The notes below the pieces were generated by a model. The model ran no database searches. It had not been told where the DNA came from and worked only from the letters and a program-made list of their open reading frames with translations. The translations under genes were made by a program, and so were the position numbers. Below are positions 24,763 to 33,228 of a DNA stretch of 40,176 nucleotides, piece by piece. Each line of letters opens with the position of its first letter. The first letter of the stretch is position 1. The stretch is from the NCBI RefSeq assembly GCF_000518645.1, contig NZ_JADZ01000043.1:1-40176 (forward strand), in the 5' to 3' direction. Source of the DNA: Curvibacter gracilis ATCC BAA-807. GTDB taxonomy: Bacteria; Pseudomonadota; Gammaproteobacteria; Burkholderiales; Burkholderiaceae_C.

Positions 24763-25979
24763 AAATCACTCCCTTCAGAGCACGTTGAAAAACAAGAAGC
24801 ACCGCCACACACCTCACCCGGCGGTCGGGCCCCCGGCTTGACTGGGGCAACACATGCCGCAGCGCCGCCCCCAGGCTGGGCCTCCAGCTGCAGGGCTTGC
24901 CACCAGCGCAAATCCACCGGCACCTCGCGCGGGGCCCCGCCCCTGGGCAAGGCCCGCTCAGGCCCGTGCACCATGCGCAGCGCCTGCACTGCGGCCAGGG
25001 CCTGCAGGTCGATGGCCATCGAGAAGTTCAAGCCCCCCTGTGGGGCCAGCAGATCGGCCAGCACCCCAGCCGCATCGGGGGTCTGCAGTTCGGGAAAGTG
25101 CTGCTGCAACAAGGCCTGGGCCTGCGCCCGGTGGGCGGGCTGCTGCAGCCAGTGCAAGGCATCGCGGTAGGCCCGCAAAAAGCCCATCACGGCCTGCGGG
25201 TGGGCTGCAGCCCAAGGGGCCCGCACCACCCCCACGGTGCCCAGGTAGTGCGGCGCCACATCGGTGCCGCGCGCCAGCACCCCAAAGCCCTGGCGCTGGG
25301 CCAGCCGCTCGTAGGGCGGGCGCAGCAAGGTGGCTTCAAAGCGGCCTTGCAACAGCTGCTGGTAGCGCTGCGAAGTGCCCCCCGCGCTCAGCACCTGCAC
25401 CTGTTGCGGCCCGGGGCCGGCGCTCAGCCCGGCGCGGGCCAACAGCTCACGCGCCACAAAGGCAAAGCCTGTGGTCTGGGCATCCACCGCCAGCCGCCGG
25501 CCCTTCAGGTCGGCCACCTCGTCCACCCCGGGGCGCGCCACCAGTGACAACAGGCCGTTGTCGCCTGCCATGAACGCCACCAGATCGGCCCCGGCCCGCG
25601 CATGGGCCGACTCGCCCTGCCCGCCCGCATAGGCCAGCACGTTGTCCACACTCATCAAGGCCAGCTGGGCTTTGTGGGTGTGCAGCGCCTCCACCACCTG
25701 CACCGAACCCCGGGCCGGCTGCAGCGTGACCGCCAAGCCTTGCCGCACAAAATAGCCCTGCGCCTGGGCCACCCACAGCGGCAGGTTGAAAGCCCCTTCA
25801 AACACCATCACCGTGAGCGCCTGTTCACTGTGGGGTGCCGTGCTTGGGCCGCTGCTTGCAGCGGTCACGTTGGGCTCCGCCCGAGGGGTCTGTGCCCCGG
25901 CCAGCGAGGCCAGCGATAGCAGTAGCCAGGCCACGGCAGCCCCCAGCCAGGCCCATCGCGGGGTGGTCAGCCTGCTCAT
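24759..25979 (-). CDS. NMT1/THI5-like periplasmic binding protein
   Basis: A 406-residue ABC-type substrate-binding protein of the NMT1/SsuA-like group. The signal peptide (1-29, ending AGAQ) is followed by [57 protein letters not shown] and [11 protein letters not shown]. No permease or ATPase accompanies it. The last ~35 residues are an unusual tail with four Cys after the fold should end, running into the ridA-like start, perhaps from loss of an earlier stop. Its ATG overlaps the dctA stop (ATGA at 25976-25979). It may present the substrate to DctA or a distant transporter. Confidence 0.88.
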   Translation of the reverse strand: MSRLTTPRWAWLGAAVAWLLLSLASLAGAQTPRAEPNVTAASSGPSTAPHSEQALTVMVFEGAFNLPLWVAQAQGYFVRQGLAVTLQPARGSVQVVEALHTHKAQLALMSVDNVLAYAGGQGESAHARAGADLVAFMAGDNGLLSLVARPGVDEVADLKGRRLAVDAQTTGFAFVARELLARAGLSAGPGPQQVQVLSAGGTSQRYQQLLQGRFEATLLRPPYERLAQRQGFGVLARGTDVAPHYLGTVGVVRAPWAAAHPQAVMGFLRAYRDALHWLQQPAHRAQAQALLQQHFPELQTPDAAGVLADLLAPQGGLNFSMAIDLQALAAVQALRMVHGPERALPRGGAPREVPVDLRWWQALQLEAQPGGGAAACVAPVKPGARPPGEVCGGASCFSTCSEGSDL

Positions 25980-27325
25980 GGCGCACCTCCCTGGTCGCCC
26001 TGGTCGTGCGTCTGGCGCAGCCGCTGTTGCAGCTCCTCGCGCGTCACCACCCCGTTCCAGCGGGCCAGCACCAGGGTGGCCACGCCGTTGCCGATCATGT
26101 TGACCAGGGCCCGTGCCTCGCTCATGAAGCGGTCGATTCCCAAAATCAAGGCCATGCCCGCCACCGGGATGGTCGGCACCACCGACAAGGTGCCCACCAA
26201 GGCAATGAAGGCCGCCCCCTGCACCCCACTGGCCCCCTTTGATGTCAGGGCCGCCACCAGAAAGAGCGACAACTGCTGCTCAAAGCTCAGATCCACCCCC
26301 ATCGCCTGGGCCACAAACAGCGCCGCCAGGGTCATGTAGATGCTGGTGCCATCGGTGTTGAAGGTGTAGCCCGTGGGCACCACCAGCCCCACCAGTGATT
26401 TGGGCAAGCCCAGCGCCTCCAGCTTCTGCATCAGGCTGGGCAGCGCCGCATCTGACGAACTGGTGCCCAGCACCAGCAAGATCTCTTCCTTGATGTAGGC
26501 CAGGAAGCGGAAGATGCTGAACCCCACCCACCAGCCGATGGCCCCCAGCACCACCACCACGAACACCAACGAAGTCAGATAGAACGTGCCGATCAGCTTG
26601 AGCAGCGGCCCCAGCGAGGCCAGGCCATAGCGCGCCACCGTGAAGGCAATCGCCCCAAAGGCGCCCAGCGGGGCCAGCTTCATGATCAGGTTGACCAGCG
26701 CAAACGCCGCCGCCGACACGCCGTTGATGCCCTGCAGCACCCCGTGCCCGCGCTCGCCAATCGCCGACAGCGACACCCCGCACAGCACCGCCACCAGCAC
26801 CACCTGCAAGATGTCGCCCTTGGCAAACGCATCGACCAGGGTGTGGGGGATCACGTTGAGCAAAAACTCAACCACGCTTTGCTGCTTGGCCTGCCCGGCA
26901 TAGCCCATCACATCCTTGGCGTTGAGGGTGGCCGGGTCAACATGCAGCCCCGCGCCCGGCTGCAACCAATTGGCCACCCCCAGGCCAATCAGCAGCGCGA
27001 TCGTCGACACCACCTCAAAGTACAGCATCGCCTTGGCCGCGGTACGCCCCATGCTCTTGAGGTCTTGCATGCTGGCGATGCCCGACACGATGGTGCAAAA
27101 AATCACCACCGCAATCACCATCTTCACCAGCTTGATGAAGCCATCGCCCAGCGGCTTCATCTGCACGCCCCAGCCGGGCATCAGGTGCCCCAGCACAATG
27201 CCGACCGCCATCGCCAGCAGCACCTGGATGTACAGCACCCGGTACCAGGGTTTGCGGCTTGGCCTGGCACTCTGTAGCCCTTGGCGCGGGGCCCACCCCG
27301 CGCCCCTCAGAAACACCTTGTTCAT
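25976..27325 (-). CDS. dctA: C4-dicarboxylate/proton (Na+) symporter, DctA family
   Basis: Inner-membrane DAACS symporter, 449 residues, about eight TM segments plus re-entrant loops. Signatures include the Ser-rich loop [15 protein letters not shown], the conserved [14 protein letters not shown], and [19 protein letters not shown]. The start is the ATG at 27323-27325, six bases after AGGGAG; a GTG directly before it is too close. Classical substrates are succinate, fumarate and malate; here it may carry an aromatic or dicarboxylic substrate of the operon. It starts 27 bp after the porin stop. Confidence 0.93.
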   Translation of the reverse strand: MNKVFLRGAGWAPRQGLQSARPSRKPWYRVLYIQVLLAMAVGIVLGHLMPGWGVQMKPLGDGFIKLVKMVIAVVIFCTIVSGIASMQDLKSMGRTAAKAMLYFEVVSTIALLIGLGVANWLQPGAGLHVDPATLNAKDVMGYAGQAKQQSVVEFLLNVIPHTLVDAFAKGDILQVVLVAVLCGVSLSAIGERGHGVLQGINGVSAAAFALVNLIMKLAPLGAFGAIAFTVARYGLASLGPLLKLIGTFYLTSLVFVVVVLGAIGWWVGFSIFRFLAYIKEEILLVLGTSSSDAALPSLMQKLEALGLPKSLVGLVVPTGYTFNTDGTSIYMTLAALFVAQAMGVDLSFEQQLSLFLVAALTSKGASGVQGAAFIALVGTLSVVPTIPVAGMALILGIDRFMSEARALVNMIGNGVATLVLARWNGVVTREELQQRLRQTHDQGDQGGAP

Positions 27326-27352
27326 CACAGTCTCCCTTCAAAGAATCGAGCC

Positions 27353-28534
27353 TCAAAACGAATACGCCCCACCCAACTCAAACCCCGTGGATGCCGCATT
27401 GGCCTGCCCCGGTGCAAACGGGCTGACAGCCATGCGCGCACCACCCTGGTTGCGAATGCGCGCCACCGTGGCGTAAACCTCAAAGCGCTTGCCCAGCGGC
27501 AGCACATAGCCCAAGGCCCATTTGTTGACCCGGGGCGTTTGCAACAGAGGCGGTGTGGGGCCCAGGTCAAACACCGCCTGGGCATAGCTGGCCTTCAGGG
27601 CGCCACGCCCCAGGGGCAGCGAGGCCCCCACCATCCACCCCCGGCTGTGGCGGCTTGAATCCGGCAGGCGATAGCGCTCGTGCAGCAACTCGCCCGACAA
27701 GATGGCCTGCCCCCACGCAGGCAGTGGGTAGCTGCCTGCCAGCGTGACCGTCTGCACCTCGGGGCTGGGCAAGGCCGTGGGGCCGGCCCCGCCAAACGCG
27801 GCGGTGTGGGCCCAGGCCAGCGCCGCACCCGCCGCGCCGCTCTGGTAGGCCAGCCGCCCGGCCGCGTGCCGGCCCGCACTGGCCGCACCCGACTCCAGGC
27901 GGTTGGGCAGCGCCACCTGAAAGCGCCCCGACCACCCGCCCAGGCCCGGTGGCAGCACATACGTGATGGCGTTGTTGGCCCGGATGAACACCGGGTTGTT
28001 GGCCCCAAAGCCCGTGGCAATCGGCACACGCCCTGGCCCGGTGCCACTGCTGCGCACCTGAAAAAGCAGGTTGGCCCCCACCCCGGTGGCGTTGAAGGGG
28101 TCAAACTGCGAATCGCTCAAGTGCACGGGCGTGAAGTCGCGCCCCAGGCGCAACTCACCCGGCGCAGCCCCCAGGCTGAGGGTTGAACGCCGCTCAAAAG
28201 CAAAAGGCCGGCTGTTGCCGTTTTCAGCCTCAACCGCGCCCTCCAGCCAAAACCCCGCCCACAGGCCCTGCCCCAGGTCCTCTCGCCCCTGCAAGCCCAA
28301 GCGGCTTTTGGAATGGTTTGAATTGCCCATGGCCGTGCTGTGTGCGCCGCCCGCGGTTTGGTACTGGCCCAGCGACACATCGATCACGCCAAACAACTGC
28401 ACCGAAGCCCCACCGGCCTGGGCCTGGGTCGAGACCGGTGCCTGTGCCCGCGCCTGAACGGGAACCTGTGCCCAGCCCAGCCATGGGCAAAAAACGGCAA
28501 CAGAAATCCCTACCTCTTGAAAGAAGCGTTTCAT
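27353..28534 (-). CDS. Gram-negative trimeric porin
   Basis: Outer-membrane general porin of the burkholderial type, 393 residues; the start is the ATG at 28532-28534. The signal peptide ends about GWAQ. A short Ala/Gln-rich segment precedes the first strand SVQLFGVIDVSLGQY. Typical strands follow (SRLGLQGREDLGQGLWAGFW, NAITYVLPPGLGGWSGRFQV) and the terminal strand ends GFELGGAYSF with the required C-terminal Phe. It is the first gene of the catabolic operon and would let the substrate cross the outer membrane. Confidence 0.93.
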   Translation of the reverse strand: MKRFFQEVGISVAVFCPWLGWAQVPVQARAQAPVSTQAQAGGASVQLFGVIDVSLGQYQTAGGAHSTAMGNSNHSKSRLGLQGREDLGQGLWAGFWLEGAVEAENGNSRPFAFERRSTLSLGAAPGELRLGRDFTPVHLSDSQFDPFNATGVGANLLFQVRSSGTGPGRVPIATGFGANNPVFIRANNAITYVLPPGLGGWSGRFQVALPNRLESGAASAGRHAAGRLAYQSGAAGAALAWAHTAAFGGAGPTALPSPEVQTVTLAGSYPLPAWGQAILSGELLHERYRLPDSSRHSRGWMVGASLPLGRGALKASYAQAVFDLGPTPPLLQTPRVNKWALGYVLPLGKRFEVYATVARIRNQGGARMAVSPFAPGQANAASTGFELGGAYSF

Positions 28535-28744
28535 AAAAAACCTTGATTCACCGGATCGAAAAACAGCCCCGTCAAACGAGGTGCGGAACCCATTGCGCTT
28601 TGGTGGCAACGCATTCGGGTTGATACAAGGCCTCAGTTACGGCCCTGCGGGTGAGAGACATCTGCCAGCGACAATCCAAGCAGGCTTGAACGATCACAGG
28701 CTCAGCAAACGATCCAATTCACCCAACTTGAGTGGAGGCACAGA

Positions 28745-28990
28745 ATGGACATTCCTGTGGCATTTGGCTTGGTTTTGAAGCGCAGCCGGCAAGCCGCAGG
28801 CCTCAGCCAAGAGGCCCTGGGCTTTGAAGCAGGCCTGAGCAAAAACTACATCAGCCTGCTTGAAACCGGGCAACGCCAGCCCACCCTCACCAGCTTGCTC
28901 AGCCTGGCCCAGGCCGTGAAGCAAACGCCTTCTGCACTGATCGATGACATGCAGGCCCTGCAGGCACAAACGCGCCTGCAGGGCGATTGA
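28745..28990 (+). CDS. Small XRE-family HTH regulator
   Basis: An 81-residue protein that is almost only a Cro/C1-type helix-turn-helix (residues ~8-65; LKRSRQAAGLSQEALGFEAG, LSKNYISLLETGQRQPTL). The start is ATG 28745 with GGAGG upstream. It is divergent from the nine-gene catabolic operon, 210 bp from the porin ATG, so it is a candidate regulator of it. The direct repeat AACGATC at 28689-28695 and 28708-28714 in the shared promoter region could be its operator. No sensor domain is present. Confidence 0.85.
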   Translation: MDIPVAFGLVLKRSRQAAGLSQEALGFEAGLSKNYISLLETGQRQPTLTSLLSLAQAVKQTPSALIDDMQALQAQTRLQGD

Positions 28991-29143
28991 GGGCCGCCGC
29001 CCGCGATGGGGGCTTGGCCAAAAGAGGTGGGGGATGGGGGGCGGCAGCAGCGCGACTGCTGTGCCGAGGGGTAGCAATAGACATGGTTCAGAGCTCCTTT
29101 GTGAGACTCAAAACCACCGGCCGCCTTACTACGGGCATTGGGT

Positions 29144-29208
29144 GGACGGGATGTTAGTAACACGTACAAAGCCGTGCACCAGGCGTTACCGTTCTGGTCA
29201 TCCCGTCC
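29144..29208 (-). ncRNA. C4/P4-CI-type antisense RNA candidate
   Basis: Read on the minus strand, a 10-bp perfect closing stem (GGACGGGATG / CATCCCGTCC) encloses two hairpins: ACCAG/CTGGT (29198-29194 with 29182-29178) and CACG/CGTG (29176-29173 with 29164-29161). The total is 65 nt, in the size range of the phage P4 CI RNA and P1 C4 RNA. The second hairpin's loop and 3' flank (29172-29157) contain GCTTTGTA and GTGTTAC. These recur on the plus strand at 29284-29301, meaning the upstream part of the same minus-strand transcript is complementary to the loop. That is the seqA/seqB logic of these immunity RNAs. Family membership is from memory of the architecture. Confidence 0.65.
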
Positions 29209-29283
29209 GAAAGCGAAACCCTCGGCAATGCCGAAAGCCGTGAATTCTGACGTGACAAACCTCTGTTTCGGAGAGGTTGCGCC

Positions 29284-29301
29284 GCTTTGTATAGGTGTTA
29301 C
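29284..29301 (-). promoter_or_regulatory. Candidate target (seqA-like) of the antisense RNA
   Basis: The minus-strand transcript here is complementary to the loop of the downstream structured RNA over 8 nt (29284-29291 with 29165-29172) and 7 nt (29295-29301 with 29157-29163), separated by 3 nt. A weaker, seqC-like partial match is the CTTTGT near 29097-29102. Apart from this element, 28991-29542 has no gene I can support. Confidence 0.55.
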
Positions 29302-29542
29302 CAGCACCAACCCTTTCGGGCTGCGGCGACTATGGGGCACAGCGCCGAAAATTCGGCAGCCCTGAGCCCACTGGTAGATCGAGGGAAAGTTTACTTGGGT
29401 AAATGGCGCGCCCGGTGTCAACCCAAGCCCAGCCAGCTTCTAGTCTCAGCGCCTGGCGCGGGGGGGCAAATGCGCAAAGTGGGCAGTCGTGTCGCGCATT
29501 TTTCGTTAAACTGGACCTCGACGCATTCACACCGTTCAAGCC

Positions 29543-29710
29543 ATGCCCACCACACCCGCCGACGCTCGCAAAACGCCCAGCATGGTCGCAGTGCGTCGTG
29601 CGGTGGCCAGCTCTACCGCCATCGAAACAGGCCAGAGCATTCAAAAGCTTGAGCAAAAGCTGCAGCAACCCACGCAGCAGCGCTTTGCCCACATCAAACT
29701 CGCGGCCTGA
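29543..29710 (+). CDS. Possible 55-residue protein next to fic
   Basis: A short ORF from ATG 29543 to TGA 29708-29710, without a strong ribosome site. Residues 16-30 (AVRRAVASSTAIETG) contain Ser-x-x-x-Glu (Ser24 to Glu28), close to the (S/T)xxxE(G/N) inhibitory motif of Fic antitoxins, but with Thr instead of Gly/Asn after Glu. The rest is helical and basic (SIQKLEQKLQQPTQQRFAHI). It is convergent with fic, 10 bp from its stop, which is unusual for an antitoxin. It may be real but its function is open. Confidence 0.45.
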   Translation: MPTTPADARKTPSMVAVRRAVASSTAIETGQSIQKLEQKLQQPTQQRFAHIKLAA

Positions 29711-29720
29711 GGCGGTCAGC

Positions 29721-30335
29721 TCACAGGTTCAGGGCCCTTCGAACCCAGAACTTCATCGGCTCGTAATTCATCGCCACGCCAGCATGAATGGCCGCGATGT
29801 ACCCCGCCTTGTGGCTCTCCCAACTGCTGTAGTCCAAGGGGTTGCGCCCCGCTTGTACGGCCATCACATCGGCCAGCAGGCGTGACAGCCGGCCGTTGCC
29901 CTCACGAAACGGGTGGATCAGGATCAACTCCACATGGCTCACGGCAATCGCTTCGACCAGGCCCTCGTGGCTCAGGTGATCACAAGGTGTCCAGCGCTGC
30001 AGAACCTCGGCCTCAAAGCCGGCCAACAGGCGTGGAATCTGCGCCGCAGCCGCAAAGTTGAAGCCCCCCTTGCCCATGTTGACGGATCGCTCCTGGCCCG
30101 CCCATTCATACACATTGCCCAACCAGCGCCGGTGCCAATGCTTGATGTCGGCCACTGAAAGTGCGCGATCCGGAAGCTCTTCGACCAGCACGTTTTCGTA
30201 GAGTTGGGCCAGCAGCGCCAGCTCCAGGTCGTCCATGTCTTCCACAGCGGTGATGCCGGCGAGGTTGCGCAGTACCAGGCCGCCTGACCCCGGCTGGGCC
30301 TCGTCTTCTGCTGCATGGGGGGCGTACCGGCTCAT
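29721..30335 (-). CDS. Fic-domain protein
   Basis: Fic proteins transfer AMP (or another nucleotide or phosphate moiety) to target proteins. The product has 204 residues from the ATG at 30333-30335. The central Fic core contains WLGNVYEWAG, a flap-like GKGGFNFAAA, and the complete catalytic loop HPFREGNGR (residues 141-149), so it should be active. No N- or C-terminal inhibitory helix with (S/T)xxxE(G/N) is evident in the protein itself, which suggests control in trans. The neighbourhood (antisense RNA element, degenerate Rpn gene) is typical accessory DNA. Confidence 0.9.
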   Translation of the reverse strand: MSRYAPHAAEDEAQPGSGGLVLRNLAGITAVEDMDDLELALLAQLYENVLVEELPDRALSVADIKHWHRRWLGNVYEWAGQERSVNMGKGGFNFAAAAQIPRLLAGFEAEVLQRWTPCDHLSHEGLVEAIAVSHVELILIHPFREGNGRLSRLLADVMAVQAGRNPLDYSSWESHKAGYIAAIHAGVAMNYEPMKFWVRRALNL

Positions 30336-30492
30336 GCGCCCAGTATCGGCGACAAGCAAAGGTGCAAGCCAGCAATTCACGCCATGGGCCCCAGCACCAA
30401 CCCAGGCCCAGCCAGACCACACACCCCACCAAACCCGCTGCTGATCGGGCCCAGCGCCCGTGCCCCCGCCTGGGCCCGCAGCATGCCTGCCC

Positions 30493-31507
30493 ATGAGCAG
30501 CAACACCCCGCACGACCTGGGCTACAAGTACCTGTTCTCGCACCCCGACTTTGTGCGTGATCTGGTCGTGGGCTTCATCGAAGACGATGGGCCGCACAGC
30601 CTGGACTACTGGGCCCGTCAACACCAGCTACGTCACCGACGACCTGCATGCCAGGTCTGACGACGTGGTCTGGCGCGTGCGCGCCCGAGGCGAGTGGGTC
30701 TATCTGTACCTGCTGTTTGAATTTCAACGCGGCGTCGACAAACACATGGCGCTGCGCATGATGGTCTACATCGGTTTGCTGTACCAAGATCTGGTCAAAA
30801 GCGGCCAGGGCCTGCCAAAAGGCCGACTGCCCCCAGTGCTTCCCATCGTCTTGTACAACGGCCACCGCCGCTGGATGGCCCGCACCAACATCGCTGATCT
30901 CATCCCGCCCCTCCCTAACCCGATGAACGGTTATGTACCGCAGGCGAAATACCTTCTGATTGAAGAAAATAACTACGTTGACCACCCACTGCCATCCGTG
31001 CGCAACCTGGTGGCAGCCTTGTTTCGCCTGGAAAGGCCCCGCTCACCGAAAGACATCATTGATCTGATCGGCCTGTTGGCGGAATGGCTCAAGGGTCAAC
31101 CCGACTGGGCCCGGGCTTTCAGTGTCTGGATCAGTGCCCAGCTGCACCGCAGCCCTGTATTGCGTGGGCTGATACAAGCCACCGAGAACCTGCTGGAGAT
31201 CAAGGCCATGCTGAGCAAACACGCCCCCTGGGCACGATGGGCCCAAGAATACAAGGCCGAAGGCGAGCTGCTTGGGCTTGAGAAGGGCATAAGGAAAGGA
31301 ATGGAGCAAGGAATGGAGAAAGGCCTGGAGAAAGGCCTGACCGAGGCTCTACTCATCCAACTCAAAGCCCGATTTGCCCCCCTGCCTGACTGGGTGGCCC
31401 CCCAGCTTGCCCAGGCATCCAAGTCGCAACTGGAGGTCTGCCTCACGAGGCTGCTGCGTGCTGCCACGCTTGATGAACTGTTTGATCGCGGTGGCACCGC
31501 ACATTGA
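30493..31507 (+). pseudogene. Rpn/YhgA-like (PDDEXK transposase-nuclease family) gene with frameshift
   Basis: The N-terminus reads from ATG 30493 (MSSNTPHDLGYKYLFSHP, then VRDLVVGFIEDDGPHSLDY). It continues in a different frame from about 30617 (VNTSYVTDDLHARSDDVVWR, then YLYLLFEFQ). Family members have about five residues between HSLDY and the next strand (15 nt); here only 7 nt (30610-30616) are left, consistent with an 8-nt deletion. The rest is intact, ending in a Lys/Glu/Gly repeat (GIRKGMEQGMEKGLEKGLTE) usual for the family, and stops at 31505-31507. Rpn proteins are recombination-promoting DNA endonucleases. The frameshift separates the start from the PD-(D/E)xK core, so it is probably inactive. 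Confidence 0.85.
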
Positions 31508-31526
31508 GCTGATGCCATCGTGTGTC

Positions 31527-31549
31527 GAGGCCCTCACCTGAAGGGCCTC
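31527..31549. terminator. Hairpin between convergent rpn-like and acyltransferase genes
   Basis: GAGGCCCT and AGGGCCTC pair over 8 bp around a 7-nt loop, 20 bp after the rpn-like stop and just before the acyltransferase stop. There is no T-tract on either strand, so it is at best a weak bidirectional terminator. Confidence 0.4.
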
Positions 31550-31558
31550 ATACCAGGC

Positions 31559-32659
31559 TCAAGCCAACTGCCGGCTCACCCCAGGCCGCGTGATGGCCTC
31601 AACAAAGCGCTGCACCTTCTTCTCAACCATGGCATGAATCACCAAGGCCAAGCCGTAGCTGGTGAGCGTGATCACGGCCACGGCCAACAAAAAGGCGGGC
31701 AAGCCGGCCTGCCAGGGGCTGAGGCCGCGCCAATAGTGCAGCACCATGAAGTGCACCAGGTAGATGGCGTAAGAATTCTGGCCCAGCCTCTCAAGCGGCT
31801 TGAACCGGGGCCCCAGGCGCATGGCCCCATAAACAAACACCCCCAGTGCCATGCAAACCGCCAAAAACCCAAAGCCTTCAATTTTGAAAAACAACTTGAA
31901 AGCCAGGCCCAATAAAAACCAGGCCCCCAGATACACAAGCTCGGCCTTGCTGGGCTTTTGCTGCAAGGCAAAATAAAGGTAGCACCCCAGCAAAAAGATG
32001 GGTGCCTGGTTCAGAAAATTCATGTACAGGTATTCTTCAACAATGGCGGTGCTGCTCGGGTCGTAGTGGCTTGCAAAAAAGCCGGCCACCCAGCCTCTGA
32101 ACACAAAGGTATTCAGGCCCCAGACCACCGAGGCCAACACCAGGTACAGCATTCTTTTTTCTTTGATCTTCAAGACCAGAAACGGAAACAGCGCATAAAA
32201 CGTCATCTCGACCGCAATCGACCAGCTGCCGGGCACCACGCTGTTGATGCTGTCCACCCAAAACCCGTGCAAAAAAGTGGCCGTCAAAATGATCTGCAAG
32301 GCACCCAGGCCTTCTGGCGCCCAATAGCTGGCCTCAAAGCCATTGATCAACAGGTACACAGGTATGGCGATCCAGAACAGTGGCGCGATTCTGAAAAACC
32401 GACGTATGTAAAATTTTCGAACCGGGCTTGATTCGCCCTCGCGCAGCTTCCACATGTGGCACATGGTGATGGCGCTGATGAAATAAAAAAGCTGCACACC
32501 AAACATGCCCCGGCCAGCCAATGAATCGATCAGCCCATTTTGGGAGGGTATCTTTTCGGCCGTGTGATAAACAATCACCCCCATGATGGCCAAGCCGCGC
32601 AGAAAATCGAAAGTTCTGTTTCGGGCTTCGGTTGACGGGGGTAGGTCTCGCAAGTTCAT
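31559..32659 (-). CDS. Acyltransferase-3 family membrane protein (OafA-like)
   Basis: An integral-membrane acyltransferase of 366 residues with about ten TM segments. It likely O-acetylates a surface polysaccharide or LPS sugar using cytoplasmic acetyl-CoA. Family landmarks are RNRTFDFLRGLAIMGVIVYH (catalytic-type His), GVQLFYFISAITM, the RRFFRIAP motif and SWSIAVEMTFYALFP. The start is the ATG at 32657-32659 in an A/T-rich leader without a clear ribosome site. It stands alone; the polysaccharide link fits galE, fcl and the ligase elsewhere in the window. Confidence 0.9.
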   Translation of the reverse strand: MNLRDLPPSTEARNRTFDFLRGLAIMGVIVYHTAEKIPSQNGLIDSLAGRGMFGVQLFYFISAITMCHMWKLREGESSPVRKFYIRRFFRIAPLFWIAIPVYLLINGFEASYWAPEGLGALQIILTATFLHGFWVDSINSVVPGSWSIAVEMTFYALFPFLVLKIKEKRMLYLVLASVVWGLNTFVFRGWVAGFFASHYDPSSTAIVEEYLYMNFLNQAPIFLLGCYLYFALQQKPSKAELVYLGAWFLLGLAFKLFFKIEGFGFLAVCMALGVFVYGAMRLGPRFKPLERLGQNSYAIYLVHFMVLHYWRGLSPWQAGLPAFLLAVAVITLTSYGLALVIHAMVEKKVQRFVEAITRPGVSRQLA

Positions 32660-33228
32660 TTTTTAAAAACACCATAGCGCGCTGAGTTCATTGAGTTTAA
32701 CAAGCCTTTACAGCTTCAATGGAGCGCAGCATGCACCTGCAGGCTCACCTCCGCCCCATACGCCCACTCGGGGGCCGCAGCGACCGGGCTCTGCTCCTCG
32801 CCAATATCGGCTCTGGCCCAAACACTGGGCCAACCTCCATCCCCCTCGCCCAGCGTGGCGCCAACTGTTGCGGTGCACAAATCACCCGCACTCCAGGTTC
32901 AGCAGGCCAAGATGAAGAGATGGCAAGGCCAGAGCCAAGCCCTCAAAATCCATATATTGATGGTCCACTTGATTTTCACACCCCTGAAAATGTTTGAATC
33001 CATTCAATCTTTCAAGCTGCTGCCGACGCCATTCAAATTACCCATTGACATTCAAATAATCCCACCCCAAATCAATCAAAAATCAAATCCATTAGATTGT
33101 CTTAAATGTGACATTTAACCGGACTTTTTTTCAGAGCAACCAAAAAAATAATCACGCAGACCTATACTGAGCCCGGCATTTGGAATGCCAGTGCCCCCGT
33201 TTCAAGAACTCTTTGCAGGGAGATGGTC
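32660..33228. other. A/T-rich upstream region of the EIIC-EAL gene
   Basis: About 570 bp without a supportable gene. Bases 32940-33170 are clearly more A/T-rich than the neighbours, as expected for a promoter region or for DNA of different origin. A TATACT near 33162 could be a -10 box, but I find no matching -35. Confidence 0.35.
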
